Source: Daphnia pulex
Taxonomy: Eukaryota; Arthropoda; Branchiopoda; Diplostraca; Daphniidae
DNA: 64,000 nucleotides
Direction of reading: 5' to 3'
Assembly (NCBI RefSeq): GCF_021134715.1
Contig: NC_060027.1
Location: 682,001-746,000, forward strand
In this document: positions 48,157 through 59,888 of the stretch, in pieces
Numbering within the stretch: the first letter of the stretch is position 1
Layout of the letters: each line of letters starts with the position of its first letter
Translations under genes and position numbers: made by a program
The notes under the pieces: generated by a model
The model's input: only the letters and a program-made list of their open reading frames with translations
Database searches by the model: none
What the model was told of the DNA's origin: nothing

Positions 48157-50063
48157 CTGTAACAGTTTTTCAAACAACGATGTAAAAGATAGTAAATCAG
48201 ACGTTATAAACTTCCAAGCCACAAATGACGGACAACCTTGAAACCGGAGAGTAGGTCTGTAGTAAGCCGGAAATTTTTCCCACCTTTTTGCGAAGACAAC
48301 TTTCAAAACAACAGTCAAATTCTCAAAACAATTATTTTATCGTAGAACAGCTGTTTTCACATTTACTGTCAAAGGCTACACACTGATGCCATACGCCCGC
48401 TACGTTGCCAAACAAAAACAAATCGCCAACATTTGCGAAAAAGTATAAAAGATTAGAATTTCGAAAGATTAGAGATGCAGTTCGATTCGCGACCTGGTCG
48501 TGGCACGTTGCTTTTTCCTTATTTCTTCCAAGTGTTTTTGGTAAATTTTTTGTTATTGTTACTTATCGGTAGTTGTGTTTGCGCTGCTAGTCCAACTCGC
48601 CATTTTTTTATTAAGTAATGTTGAATTAAGATTAGATAAAGCTTCATCGTGGATCGTGGCGCCAGTGCGAATAATTTGTCGGATTTAAGTCACGTGACTA
48701 CCGGTTTTTTAAACAATTTCAATGAGTATCGGCGATAAGTAGAATCGGTGTCACAAGATCATTAAAAAATTTGCAGATCACGTAGGTCATTGGGTTTCCT
48801 AGATTTAGAAATTAGTTGCATAGAAATGCCCGTGATTAGAATCTGTTTTTGGCGGAGCTATTTTCTTTTCAGCAGGTAAAAGTGAACTAACAGGTCTAGT
48901 TATATTCAGAAGTCAAAACTGGTTAGAAAACTGGATCGATTTCGTGATAACCTACTATAGCAAATGCCTACGGGATATAGTATCTGTAGAGATGTATATG
49001 GACGTATGGTTCATACCGGATTTCTTTTTGTGTAGGTCCTTCTTAAAAGTAACAAATCCCAAACCATATTCTTATCCTTGAAATTATCGCATTGTGACTC
49101 TGAAACGGGTATATTATAATAGGCTTTACGCACGCATTTTGACAGGCTGGAAAAAAATATTTTTGGTTTCATAAGATATGCTGCTCTTAACTCAACATTC
49201 AACAATAATGCCTAAAATAAGGTTAAAGGTATATATTCTATTCTAAACTGATTCTCTTCTTTTTTCAAGGACTTTTGATGTCTTATTCAGCTAAACTTTC
49301 CGTATACCTAATTAATGCATAATCTAATCAGTGCTGTTTAGTTTATTTACGATAATTTATATTTGATAGATTACCGGCGCCGCAAGGATTTCTAAAACGC
49401 ATCGATATCAGTGTTTCAATTTTATTTCGGTTTAAATCAGTCTGTCTTTAAGATTTTTCCTTTTTTAAAAATAAGTTTATTTGCATTTATTGCACTTCAA
49501 TATTCTTGATTGGGAAAATTGAATCGATTGGGTGCATATTGAATTGGTGGCAACAGATGGTCTCTTGATAGCCGATAGATTCCAGGGGGCAGTGCAACTC
49601 CGTTCCACATTATTAAGAGCCGTATAGCGTGTACGTGTGTGCGTTAACGTTTTCTTGTCTGTTTGTTGACCTTGGACAGGTTGGAAATCATGGTTGTATG
49701 ACAGTGGTGGTTATCTCGTCCAACGAATACCGTTAAACAGGGATAGTTTGACACTCGGTTCTGCATTTGGTGGATGTGACTCTCTTCACTACATACTCCG
49801 TTTGTGAGTAAATTTTAAACACTTGAAACTGGTTTCTATAATAGTTTTTGTTGTCCAATAGTTGCATAACAACGCTATCGTCCGCTCCCCCACCTGTTCG
49901 TAATTGATTTAAAGAACCGTTCCACCTGTGATTCAACTTATTTCGTGTGTAGTTATAATCACCTGTTGCATGATTAGTGCCCTGTTTATAGTGGTTCATG
50001 AGGTTGATCCTCCCATAGAGTTCAGCATAATGCAAGCATGTCATTTTACAGATCACATAAAAC
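48157..50063. other. 1.9-kb divergent spacer, SLC25A1 and P450 reductase
   Basis: Apart from a weak small ORF at 48475-48618 no gene is evident. The 3' end holds the reductase 5' UTR; an acceptor-like TTTTACAG at 50052 directly before its start codon region suggests an upstream untranslated exon. Confidence 0.5.
48475..48618 (+). CDS. possible small membrane or secreted ORF, 47 codons
   Basis: TATAAAA at 48444-48450 lies 25 bases before an ATG that opens a 47-codon frame with a strong hydrophobic core (VFLVNFLLLLLIGSCVCAAS). It might be a microprotein or the first exon of something not followed here. There is no homology I can name and the spacing from TATA to ATG is too short for a normal 5' UTR, so chance is likely. 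Confidence 0.2.
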   Translation: MQFDSRPGRGTLLFPYFFQVFLVNFLLLLLIGSCVCAASPTRHFFIK

Positions 50064-53000
50064 ATGGATGAAGTAGTCCCAAAAGCGTCAGGTGAAGCAG
50101 CAGCAGCAATGGCTGCAGCAGCACAGGCAGCAGCCGAAGCAGCAGCAGCTAATGGCCCGATGTTTGGTGTTTTAGACATAGTTCTTCTAGCTGGAATGGC
50201 TGGATTTGGAATTTACTGGGTTTATTTCCGAGGCAGCCCCAAAGCCCAGCCACCACCCAATAAAGGCTATACAATGCAGTAATTATTCTTTCAACTTATT
50301 GTTTCCAACATGTTATGTAACCATATTTTTTTTCTCTCTAAGGCCCACTCTCATAGCTCCTAAAGCAAATGAAAACAGCTTTATTACCAAAATGAAAGCT
50401 TCCGGGAAGAACATTGTGGTGTTTTATGGTAGTCAGACAGGTACTGCTGAGGAATTTGCTTTACGTCTTGTAAAAGAAGCTGCCAGATATGGCATGAAGG
50501 CTTTATATCCAGCCGATCCAGAAGAGTGTGAAATGGTATTACATTAATATGCAGTTGTCCAATTCTAAGCTTATAATCTGTTTTCTCTACTTCCAGGAAG
50601 AACTTTCCAAATTGAGTGAAATCAACAATTCGTTGGTGATCTTTTGCATGGCTACGTACGGTGAAGGTGATCCAACCGATAATGCAAGCGCTTTCTACGA
50701 ATGGCTAAAAACAGAAGAACCTGATCTGACTGGCGTCAATTATGCTGTATGGATATCATTGTCTTAAAATAGTATGTTGTTGAAGCAAGTTTAATATTTC
50801 ACTTTGAATCTTTATTTAGGTGTTCGGTCTCGGAAATAAAACGTACGAGCATTTTAATTCGATGGGCAAGTTTTTTGACAAACGTCTGGAGGAATTAGGT
50901 GCTACTCGAGTTGTAGAAGCTGGTGTCGGTGACGACGATGGAAAGTAAGCAACGTTAGTCAGTTAGTGTTTGATGAATCAGGAATGATTAATTTTTGTTA
51001 AACAATTTTAGCATGGAGGAAGATTTCCTTACATGGAAAGACAGTCTGTGGCCTGCTGTTTTAGACTTTTTTGGTTTAGAAATGAATTTACAAGAAATTT
51101 CAATGCGGCAATACCGTCTTGAAACACCTGACGTGCCTCCTGAAAAACTTTTTACCGGTGAAATTGCACGACTTCGTGCTTATCAAACTCAACGACCGTA
51201 AGCACATTTTGTTTCCGAATTTTATAACCTTGTTATTGGTATTTATTGTGACATTTTTGTTTAACGGATAAAGTCCGTTTGATGCCAAAAATCCATTCCT
51301 TGCCCAAGTAACTGCCTGGCGAGAATTGCATAGAGGAGGGGAGCGCAGTTGTATGCACATCGAGCTAGACATTGCTAATTCCAAGTTGAGATATGACGCG
51401 GGTGAGTTCCTTCTCGATTTTTTTGTTATCCAACACATGAATGAACACGTCAGTAATCTAGAGTTTCCTCAATAGGTGATCATGTAGCCGTGTATCCGGT
51501 GAACGATCCCGTCTTGGTCAATCGTTTCGGCGAGTTGCTATCTGTCGATCTCGACACTCCGATATCATTGGTTAACATTGACGGTAAATTTAGCCGTGGT
51601 AGCAGAAATTTAAAGAAAATTGCTATAATATTACTTTCTCTTTATTTCTCTCTAGATCAATCGACCAAGAAGCATCCGTTCCCTTGCCCTTGCACATACA
51701 AAACGGCCCTCTCCCATTACCTCGACATTACGTCCAATCCTCGAACTCACGTTCTGAAAGAACTCGCGGAACACACTGCCAACTTTGAGGTCTTATTTCA
51801 ACACCCACTCTATTTTTTTTATTGGGTTATTAACCAAGATTATTAAATAATTGTGTAGGAAAAGCAAAAATTATTAATGATGGCTAGTTCCAGCCTTGAA
51901 GGCAAGGAACTCTATCAGCAGTGGGTTTTGCAAGACAATCGTAGCTTGTTGCACATCTTGGAAGATTTGCCGTCGTGTAAACCGTCGTTGGATCTCGTCT
52001 GCGAATTGTGAGATATTATTAAAAATTAATTAAATATTTTAAAATAAGGAGTCTACCGGCCTGTAGGGAAAATTCACATTCCTTGAGAATTAATTGAAAT
52101 TTAATTTTTCAGATTGACCCGTCTACAGTCGCGCTACTACTCCATTTCTTCTTCTTCAAAAGTAACCAATTTATTCGTGTTATTTGTTGTTAATGTTCTC
52201 GGCTTACTTAAGTGGGTTTGGATTCAATTAGTTGCATCCGGAGAGCGTACACATAACAGCAGTGCTATTGAAGTACACAACCCCAACCGGACGAATCAAT
52301 AAAGGAGTTGCCACCACTTGGCTTGCCTCCAAGAAGCCCGAGGCAGATCAGACAACCCACCAAATTCCAATATTCATCCGCAAATCACAGTTCCGGTATA
52401 TCTTCTTCTTTTTTAAAATTACTAGTAACAATCGATTAGCTATTTTTTTCTTAATGCTTAAAGATTACCAGCCCGTCATCAAACTCCAATTATTATGATT
52501 GGTCCGGGAACTGGAGTAGCCCCTTTCCGTGGATTTGTTCAGGAGCGACTCAAAGTGAAACGTGAAGGTATTTTGGCACATTCTTTTTATAATAAATGAA
52601 ACTATATTTAAACATGATTTTTTAAATAAAGGTAAGCCGGTCGGTGACACTGTTCTCTTCTATGGTTGTCGTAAGAAGAGTGAAGACTTTCTTTACGAAG
52701 AAGAGTTCCAAGAGTCTATTGATGAAGGCCTCCTCACGGTAAACATAATATTGATTTTACTATTTGGGTTTTAAAATGTGGTTTGAATATTTTGTTTGCA
52801 TTTGAGCACAGCTGCATACGGCGTTCTCTCGCGAACAACCCGATAAAAAAGTCTACGTTACACACTTGCTCAAGGACCATGGGGAGTACATTTGGCGCAT
52901 CCTCGGTGAGGAAAATGGTCATCTCTACGTCTGCGGGTAAGTCGATGCAAAGTATATATAATTTGCTCAGTAACTAATTTTGTCGGTTTGCTCAGGGATG

Positions 53001-53140
53001 CGCGAAATATGGCACGAGACGTACATGATATCATTATTGAAACTTGCAGTAAATATGGTCAAATGTCGTCCAGTGAAGCTCAGGCATTTGTTAAAAAATT
53101 GGAAACTCAGCGTCGCTACTCGGCTGATGTTTGGAGTTAA
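50064..53140 (+). CDS. POR: NADPH-cytochrome P450 reductase, 15 exons
   Basis: Exons 50064-50278, 50343-50535, 50597-50746, 50820-50944, 51012-51197, 51274-51401, 51476-51583, 51656-51789, 51859-52007, 52113-52161, 52232-52395, 52464-52567, 52632-52738, 52812-52936 and 52996-53140 join in phase to 693 residues. It passes electrons from NADPH through FAD and FMN to microsomal P450s, including those for ecdysteroid synthesis and detoxification. A membrane anchor lies at about residues 35-55. FMN site: [12 protein letters not shown] at 100-111 and [12 protein letters not shown] at 155-166. FAD site: RYYSISSSS and GVATTWL. NADPH site: [12 protein letters not shown] and [11 protein letters not shown]. 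The C-terminus DVWS carries the Trp that shields FAD. Odd: a 20-residue Ala-rich tract before the anchor. Confidence 0.97.
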
Positions 53141-53630
53141 TTTGGTGCCTTGACCATGTCTACGCCGAGCTTATTGCTCCCATGGTAGATTTATTATTTG
53201 CTATGAGGCTTAAATCTTTTCTAATTTGGTCTGTAATCATAAAAATGTTTTTTTTTTATAAGATTTAAAAAAATTCCTTTAGGAATTTTTATGACCAAAA
53301 ATTTTGAAATTTGTCTTTGATTAGTTCAATTTTCTATTATATTTTCCATCAACCCTCAGGGTTATGGAAAAGATTTTGCAGCCTTTAAATATAAAGCTTG
53401 ATGGGTAACAAAATTTGAATAATTATTTTTTTCTATTTTATTCAAGCAAATACTAGAACTGAGTAACAAAACAAATGAAAAATAAACAAAGCAAAACATA
53501 TCTTGAGCCTTGAAGAGATTCAAAAATAAGAGCCAGTATGGAACAGATAGAAAGTTCAATAATTGTTTTGCATTGCAAAATAAACAGGAATTAGTAAAGA
53601 TCTTGATTAGTAGAAAAAAGTAATCAGATT
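53141..53630. other. convergent 3' UTRs, P450 reductase and FABP
   Basis: A palindromic AAATTCCTTTAGGAATTT lies near 53272-53290. Plus-strand AATAAA at 53481-53486 (reductase) and minus-strand AATAAA at 53437-53442 (FABP) would make the two transcripts overlap tail to tail. Confidence 0.5.
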
Positions 53631-54449
53631 CTATTCGGCTTTGTAGATGCGCGTGCAAACGACGTCATTGACAGTCAACACCTGTTGATGGATAAAAAGT
53701 AAATGAAATCAAATCACCCGAAACAAACAAAAAGATTTTGACAATAAGACTTACAGCCTTCAATTCATCTCCGTTGAATTCCCGGACAATGGTGGACTCG
53801 GGATCACCTTTCATGACGTGCGTCATCTTGTTACCATCCATGGTAATGGTGGATTTGACTTTGGCTCCATCACCTCGTTCCTCCTCGAATTCCTCACCAA
53901 GTTTAAACTTGATAGTTGTCGTTTTGAGCATCGTGGTGGTGGTGAAGGTGTACTCATCACCTTCGCATGTCAATTCAACAACGGGGGTGGCAGAGTTTCC
54001 CAGTTTACGCATCACGAAACCAATTTCTAAATTTAAAATAAAGTGTGATTAATTATCTTGTGGCAGTTGAACAAGAATTCTAAAATTAAAAAATGCGGAC
54101 TTGGCTAAAACTTGAATTCTGGCTAAGCGTCAATGCACCCCACATTAACTTCACGTTTGGGAGTATTTTGAGACGCCAAGAGCGTCAGCATTTTTCGAAT
54201 ACGACAAACGTTTTTACACGTGTCAATATGGACAGCGTCAGAGAAATAGTTGGCAAGATTCAACGTTTACCCAGACCAATTGTGCTACATTTTCCATCAA
54301 AATTAAAATTCCCAACACACATCAAATTTGAAGGTGAGCATTACGTAGATATACTTAAGTAAAAATGTTAACTCACTAAGTTCTTGCATGTATTCGTCGA
54401 ATTTCTCGGAAGAGACGAGCTTGAATTTCTTGTTGAGGAAAGCTGCCAT
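53631..54449 (-). CDS. fatty-acid-binding protein, 3 exons
   Basis: Exons in coding order 54449-54377, 54026-53755 and 53681-53631 give 131 residues, the usual size of the intracellular lipid-binding protein family (FABP/CRABP). It carries fatty acids or retinoid-like ligands in the cytosol. Features: N-terminal LNKKFKLVSSEKFDEYMQEL, then IGFVMRKLGNSATPVVELTC, GDEYTFTTTTMLKTTTIKFK, LGEEFEEERGDGAKVKSTIT and the C-terminal VNDVVCTRIYKAE, where the Arg and Tyr of RIY bind the ligand carboxylate. Vertebrate members have four exons; here the second and third are fused, which is common in arthropods. Subtype cannot be fixed from sequence alone. Confidence 0.94.
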
Positions 54450-55075
54450 GATGCTTGATTTCGTGTGTTGGAAGACAGCTGAAAAGAATGCGACCGCAGA
54501 GCGATGTACTAAGCCGGCGAATGAAATGATGAGCCACGCGGCAGATTTTATTACACCCTTTGCGTTTTACCGGTCTCCCCAAGTCACGCCCCCTTTCCCC
54601 CCCTTTTCCTCGTAACCATACGGTTATCGATTATTGCACTCGCAACGGCGGCGCTCTTGAAAAATCGATTCTTAACCGAGTACAGCCTTTTAACGGACAA
54701 TTCAAAGCTTATTGCAATTCAAACACATCCTCTTGCCCTCTTTTTCTTAATTTCCTAGTTGATTCTGTTTATTTATCTCTTTTTTAAAAGCCAATATTGG
54801 GTCTAGTGTTTCTTAACTATCGATGTATCTGATGAGCCAACCATCCCATTGGTCGAGAGAACATCGTACGATCTCCCCCCCCCCCCCTACTTTTTTTTAA
54901 TACCCAGTCTAGCGGGAACAGGGGGAAGAGAGGGAATTCTAATGACAGTCTTTACACAGGAAATTCATTCTTTTAACACAGTCGAATTCACTTTATTGTA
55001 TAGTCTCTGATGTTTTGTTGTGTTTTCTATACGGATGGCTAACCACATGACCATACAAGACAATCATCCTGTATG
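54450..55075. other. FABP promoter and spacer
   Basis: A run of 12 C's at 54877-54888 followed by T-rich sequence, no gene seen. Confidence 0.5.
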
Positions 55076-55530
55076 AATATGCCGATCCCTTGCTTCGCGC
55101 GCGAGTTTCCCGATAGGGTTTTTTTTTGCGGAGTTTGTGTCTTTTTAGCTTTGGGTTCGATGTTTTTGTTCGATTAATCGTTTGTAGGGATAAAAAAAAG
55201 CCTCATAACAATAGGAACGGGAAAAAAAATTGCTAACCGAAATGAATCCGCCCCAAAAATTATAAACCTACGCGCGAGTTTGACTCGAAAGTATGGGGTG
55301 TGACAACTTTCTTTATTGACACGACAGCAATGTTGGGTCTTGTATGTTGACATATTGATATAGCTGATGTGATATTTCCACCAATCAACAAATTCTCATG
55401 AAACATTTTAATGGCATTAAAATAGATTCTTTAATGTGGAGGGAACCCTTATGATGCAGTGTCATTGGCTGAGAAATCGGCTCTTTTTTTGCAACACACA
55501 CACACAATTCCATCTATTAAAATAGCAACC

Positions 55531-55761
55531 ATGGACGGATATCAACCTGATGTGGAGCTCTCAGATGATCCTTATCATGATACCAAGAGACTAAACACAG
55601 AGAACATTCCTTGTGTACTGACTTTGATGAAGGTTTGTAGGTTAAAACTTTAAATTTGAAATAAATAGTCTAATAGTATAAGTTTTCACTTTCAGATTGG
55701 AAACCCTTTCCTAGTAGTTCCAACACCTAGAAATGCTGCAGCTTTTCTGGTATTAAAATGA
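55531..55761 (+). CDS. small two-exon ORF in mobile unit A
   Basis: Exons 55531-55632 and 55696-55761 encode 55 residues (MDGYQPDVELSDDPYHD..., then IGNPFLVVPTP). A plausible GT..AG intron separates them. Copy B keeps the first exon with one codon fewer but shifts frame in the second. I do not recognise the protein; the GNPF string occurs in several arthropod transposon proteins, which is weak evidence. It may be another captured exon pair. Confidence 0.35.
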
Positions 55762-56305
55762 TTACTGCTGTTAGGAAAATTGCCAGTTGTAAGACATCAG
55801 CTATGACATTCTTAAAGATGGAACTTTTAGAGAAATAACATTTAAGCGGTGATATAAATCTTCCAAGAGCTTTACTTATCTCTTTGTAACCTAGGTTGAC
55901 TATATAATTTCTTTACCATCGCCCCTTGTCTGAATTAAAGTGTTTTTGGTATAAAAAAGAAACGGCAAATAAAGCGGCAATTCAAGCATTTATTGTAAAT
56001 AGGACAGGAGATTTTGCTTTTATAATTGTGGGCTATATAAGTTCATGAATAGGTCAAAGCCGATACTTACTGATTCGGGTGGTTATCAAGTCATACTCGA
56101 CGTATGACGTCATGACGTAACATCGAAATTACGTAAAATTACAGAAGTCTTGTTGCTTTTTTCAGTTAATTTCGAACCATTATTTATAGTATTTAAATTT
56201 ATATAAATAACATATAAGGTTAATAATCACCCTAAACAAGATAAGATTTTTGATAGATTAATTGAACGTTTATAGGATGAAATTTCGGCTCTATTTCTCT
56301 TATCT

Positions 56306-56722
56306 ATGAAGGGAATTTTGACTAAAATTTTCGACCGCACACTTGGAGAAACTTCTGATGTAGTGAGTAAAGAAATATATAGTTTTCTTGTTAAGAGTGG
56401 TAATCATGTATCACTGAGACCCGAATTTACACAGGCTCCACAAGTAAGTGGTATAGGACTAGAAAAAGCTAGGCATTTTGCTTTACTAAAGGCAAAACTT
56501 ATTATAAATGGTTTAGAAGGCAAAGAAATAGTAGAAAAAGGACAACTTCCAGGTAAGTCGTTGACGATGAGACGAATTGCTTTGGGCATAGCCATCGTAA
56601 GGTGCCATTGCCGAAGTGACCATTCTTATACACTCCTTCAACTAGTCATCTTTGACCTAGAGGTAAAATATCAGCAATACAAAATTGGAATCAACAAACA
56701 AGCACAACCACTAAATACCTGA
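56306..56722 (+). CDS. unknown 138-codon ORF in mobile unit A
   Basis: An uninterrupted frame that includes [18 protein letters not shown] and [14 protein letters not shown]. Similar coding continues upstream in the same frame for about 35 codons past one stop codon, so it is probably a remnant of a longer protein. The composition is protein-like and not random for this AT-rich region. The family is not identified. The spacing of the basic/helical part followed by a SLTMRRIA-type segment faintly recalls nucleoproteins of bunya-like RNA viruses, so an endogenous viral fragment is one possibility; a transposon protein is another. The matching frame in unit B is broken. Confidence 0.35.
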   Translation: MKGILTKIFDRTLGETSDVVSKEIYSFLVKSGNHVSLRPEFTQAPQVSGIGLEKARHFALLKAKLIINGLEGKEIVEKGQLPGKSLTMRRIALGIAIVRCHCRSDHSYTLLQLVIFDLEVKYQQYKIGINKQAQPLNT

Positions 56723-56879
56723 ACAAGTCGCTGAAGTTCTAGTAAAACGTCTCTGATAATAACCTCGATGGCCTGCTGGTGACACTTTATTTCGACAAAC
56801 AGTAGGACGAAAGTCAAAAGAGATGAGGGAAAGGCAGCATTATTTTGCGTCACAGCAAATGGTCTCCTGCTTGCATGAA

Positions 56880-57575
56880 AGAATAAGAAGGTCTTGCTCT
56901 TGCTGAAGAGCGGCAGGTAAAAAGTCGTCGAGAGAAGTGAGTGATACAGGTTGAGGAATGTTAAGGTCGTGACCGGTTCTTTTTGGGGTAGACAAGCTAT
57001 CTTGGCTTCGACAATTTTTTCCATCCGGTTGATGTCTCCGGCGGTACATTTACATTAAGATATCGTTACCAGATATTGAGGTTCAGGAACAATCTATTAA
57101 TTAAAATTTATTAGACAACCTGAATACTAGCCAATTAAAACTGTCAACATACCTACATTGGACTCTGAATGGAAGATACCTCAATGTTGTTCTGTTTAAT
57201 CCTCTCCACCCATTGGCAAGCTGCTAGATGGAAGGAGCTGATTGCTATGCATGAGAGGTGTTTAGGAGTGCTTTCATGCGGCTCATGAACCAGTCCATCA
57301 TGTTGAGAGCATCCAGAAGAACTGCATAAGGAAGATCATACCAGACTTTCATGCAGCAAAGAACATGAGCAGCTCCATCCCTCATTGCACACATAATTTC
57401 ACCGCTTTCCTAAAATACAAACAACAAATTACAAATTAGTTTGTATTCTCAATAGAAGAAGCATTACAGAATACTTACTCCTGTATTGCTGGCTGTTGAG
57501 TGTTGACAGAAGTTGAAGCTTTGGTTGGAATTTAGCTTCAAGGGCCAAGGCTTGTCGTAGACTCTGCACCAGTGT
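56880..57575 (-). pseudogene. cyclin G fragment in mobile unit A
   Basis: Three minus-strand exon remnants match cyclin G (CCNG1/CCNG2) in order. About 57572-57479: VQSLRQALALEAKFQPKLQ, the N-terminal helix. 57409-57165: MRDGAAHVLCCMKVWYDLPY and MDWFMSRMKA, then after a one-base frameshift near 57268, PKHLSCIAISSFHLAACQW. From 57093 down: VPEPQYLVTIS, a TAA at 57055-57057 where cyclin G has Gln, then CKCTAGDINRMEKIVEAKI and EPVTTLTFLNLYHSL. Introns are kept, so it was copied as DNA. The frameshift and the stop kill the product; no functional cyclin G is in this window. Confidence 0.88.
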
Positions 57576-58540
57576 TGATACATCAGGACTGGTGGAAAAA
57601 TCACATCAGCTATATCAATATGCCAACATACAAGACCCAATGTTGCTGTCGTGTCAATAAAGAAAGTTGACATACATTAATTGTATCACCTGAAGCATAG
57701 GATCTTTGTAGGAATTTGCAAATTTCATTTTCCAGATGTTGATGAGTTTGCAAGTCTCAGCCTTGCCGATCCACTGGCATTAGAAACTAATGTAGTTTCA
57801 AGAATTATAGGGTGGTAATCCAGCATTGTTCTACCATCACATCGTAAATCATCCTTTGATATATCCAAAGTTGAATTTCGTTAAGTAAGGACAATTTTAT
57901 TTCAATAAGAGACCAACAGAATTTAATTATACCTGGACTCCATGATGAATGAATGCTTTTCGGTACATAAAAAACCGTACGGCTATTGTACCAGCTTTAC
58001 GTAGTAGGGAAAATAATTTACAATCAAAGGATTATACTCCCTACATTATTTAAAATTTGACTACATTTTGCTTTAAACTTGCCTTGGTTCAGTTGATTGA
58101 TTAGCAGCCAGAGCCTTGTTTTGTTTTTGTTTTGTTTTTGAATTGTTTTGTTTTTGAATCCAATCCAAGGCCGCGTTGAAGTTCGTCGGCCTTGAATTAT
58201 GGATTGGCGTCAGAACCACCTGTCGGGAGAAAAACTAACTAAAAATAAGCGATTCTTTTTTACATTTAAATCACACCAACCCCTTTATCTCAATCAAAGC
58301 GGGATCACGACGTTGCAATGTAAAAGCATCCCCTCTACAAGATGGTCGCAATTTGAATACCGTGACGAAAACCCCCGCAAATCGCATAAAAGAACAATGG
58401 AACCCCCCAAACGAAAATCGTTTCCCTATCTCTCCGAGAGGAACAGCGCCACCTCCCAGAGAGAAATCGAGTGAAAAACCCCGAAAACAGCTATCGAGCC
58501 GTAGAAGAAAGAGACGTCGTCCCACAGTCGGAGTAGGAGG

Positions 58541-58590
58541 TGGGTAGAGTGGGGTCGGGTGGGGTGGGGTGGTGGGTGGGAGGAGACAGG
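58541..58590 (+). other. G-rich tract of unit A, possible G-quadruplex
   Basis: Repeated GGTGGGG/GGGTGGG runs (also at 62103-62145 in unit B) close to the right end. At least six runs of three or more G's lie within 45 bases. A segment just left of it (58199-58540) is highly conserved between copies and open in several frames, but no frame shows family features. Confidence 0.6.
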
Positions 58591-59113
58591 GTCGTTTGCC
58601 GATAAATCCCTATCGGGAAACTGAAAACAGTTTTGTTTAGACACGTTTTAGAAGCACGAGAAAATATGCCGATCCCTTGCTTCGCGCGCGAGTTTCCCGA
58701 TAGGGTTTTTTTTTGCGGAGTTTGTGTCTTTTTAGCTTTGGGTTCGATGTTTTGGTTCGATTAATCGTTTTATAGGGAATAAAAAAAAGCCTCATAACTA
58801 TAGGAACGGGATAATAAATTGCTAACCGAAATGAATCCGCCCCAAAAATTAAAAACCTTCGCGCTAGTTTGACTCGAAAGTATGGGGTGTGACAACTTTC
58901 TTTATTGACACGACAGCAATGTTGGGTCATGTATGTTGACATATTGATATAGCTGATGTGATATTTCCACCAGTCAATAATTTCTCATGAAACATTTTTA
59001 TGGCATTAAAATAGATTCTTGAATGTGGAGGGCACCCTTATGATGCAGTGTTATTGGCTGAGAAATCAGCTCTTTTTTTGCAACACAAATTCCTCTATTA
59101 TAAAATAGCAACC

Positions 59114-59438
59114 ATGGACGGATATCAACCTGATGTGGAGCTCTCAGATGATCATTATGATACCAAGAGACTAAACACAGAGAACATTCCTTGTGTACTG
59201 ACTTTGATGAAGGTTTGTAGGTTAAAACTTTAAATTTGAAATAAATAGTCTAATACTAAGTTTTCACCTTCAGATTGGAAACCCTTTCCTAGTAGTTCCA
59301 ACACCAAAAGAAAAATGCTGCAGCTTTTCTGGTATTAAAATGATTACTGCTGTTAGGAAAATTGACAGTTGTAAGACATCAGCTATGATATTCTTAAAGA
59401 TGGAACGAACTTTTAGAGAAATAAAATTTAAGCGATGA
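59114..59438 (+). CDS. small two-exon ORF in mobile unit B
   Basis: Exons 59114-59212 and 59274-59438 give 87 residues. The first exon is MDGYQPDVELSDDHYDTKRL and so on, one codon shorter than in unit A. A four-base difference in exon 2 moves the frame and lengthens the ORF. The lack of a conserved second half argues against a functional product. Confidence 0.25.
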
Positions 59439-59888
59439 TATAAATCTTCCAAGAGTTCACCTTTACTTATCTCTTCGTAACCTAGGTTGACTATATAATT
59501 TCTTTACCATCGCCCCTTGTCTGAATTAAAGTGCTTTGGTATAAATAAGAAACGGCAAATAAAGCGGCAATTCAAGCATTTATTGTAAATAGGACAGGTG
59601 ATTTTGTTTTTATAATTGTGGGCTACATAAGTTCATGAATAGGTCAAAGCCGATACTTACTGATTCGGGTGGTTATCAAGTCATAGTCGACGTATGACGT
59701 CATGACGTAACATCGAAATTACGTAAAATTACAGAAGTCTTTTTTCAGTTAATTTCGAACCATTATTTATAGTATTTAAATTTATATAAATAACATATAA
59801 GGTTAATAACCACCCTAAACAAGATAAGATTTTTGATAGATTAATTGAACGTTTATAGGATGAAATTACGGCTCTATTTCTCTTATCT

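Larger units (their letters stand above)
55076..58622. mobile_element. cyclin-G-carrying mobile unit, copy A
   Basis: One of two head-to-tail copies of a 3.5-kb unit. Both copies begin AATATGCCGATCCCTTGC and end CCCTATCGGGAAACT, while sequences outside these points differ, so the ends are sharp. AGTTTCCCGATAGGG at 55104 (28 bases inside the left end) is the inverse of the extreme right end, giving asymmetric inverted repeats. CCGATA/TATCGG (58599-58616) forms a hairpin 6 bases before the right end. No transposase is recognised. Cargo: a two-exon small ORF, an unknown 138-codon ORF and an antisense cyclin G fragment. Asymmetric repeats plus an end hairpin recall Helentron-type non-autonomous elements, which often capture gene pieces; this class call is an inference. 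Confidence 0.7.

Noticed and set aside
49733-50179. 148-codon minus-strand ORF with poly-Ala start
   Set aside because: It is the reverse shadow of the Ala-rich first exon of P450 reductase.
54877-54888. Poly-C run as a regulatory element of FABP
   Set aside because: A simple homopolymer with nothing around it that supports function.
58199-58525. Overlapping ORFs on both strands, conserved in both mobile units (also 61766-62114)
   Set aside because: Both copies are nearly identical in DNA because they are recent duplicates, so open frames on each strand are no evidence of coding; no family features.
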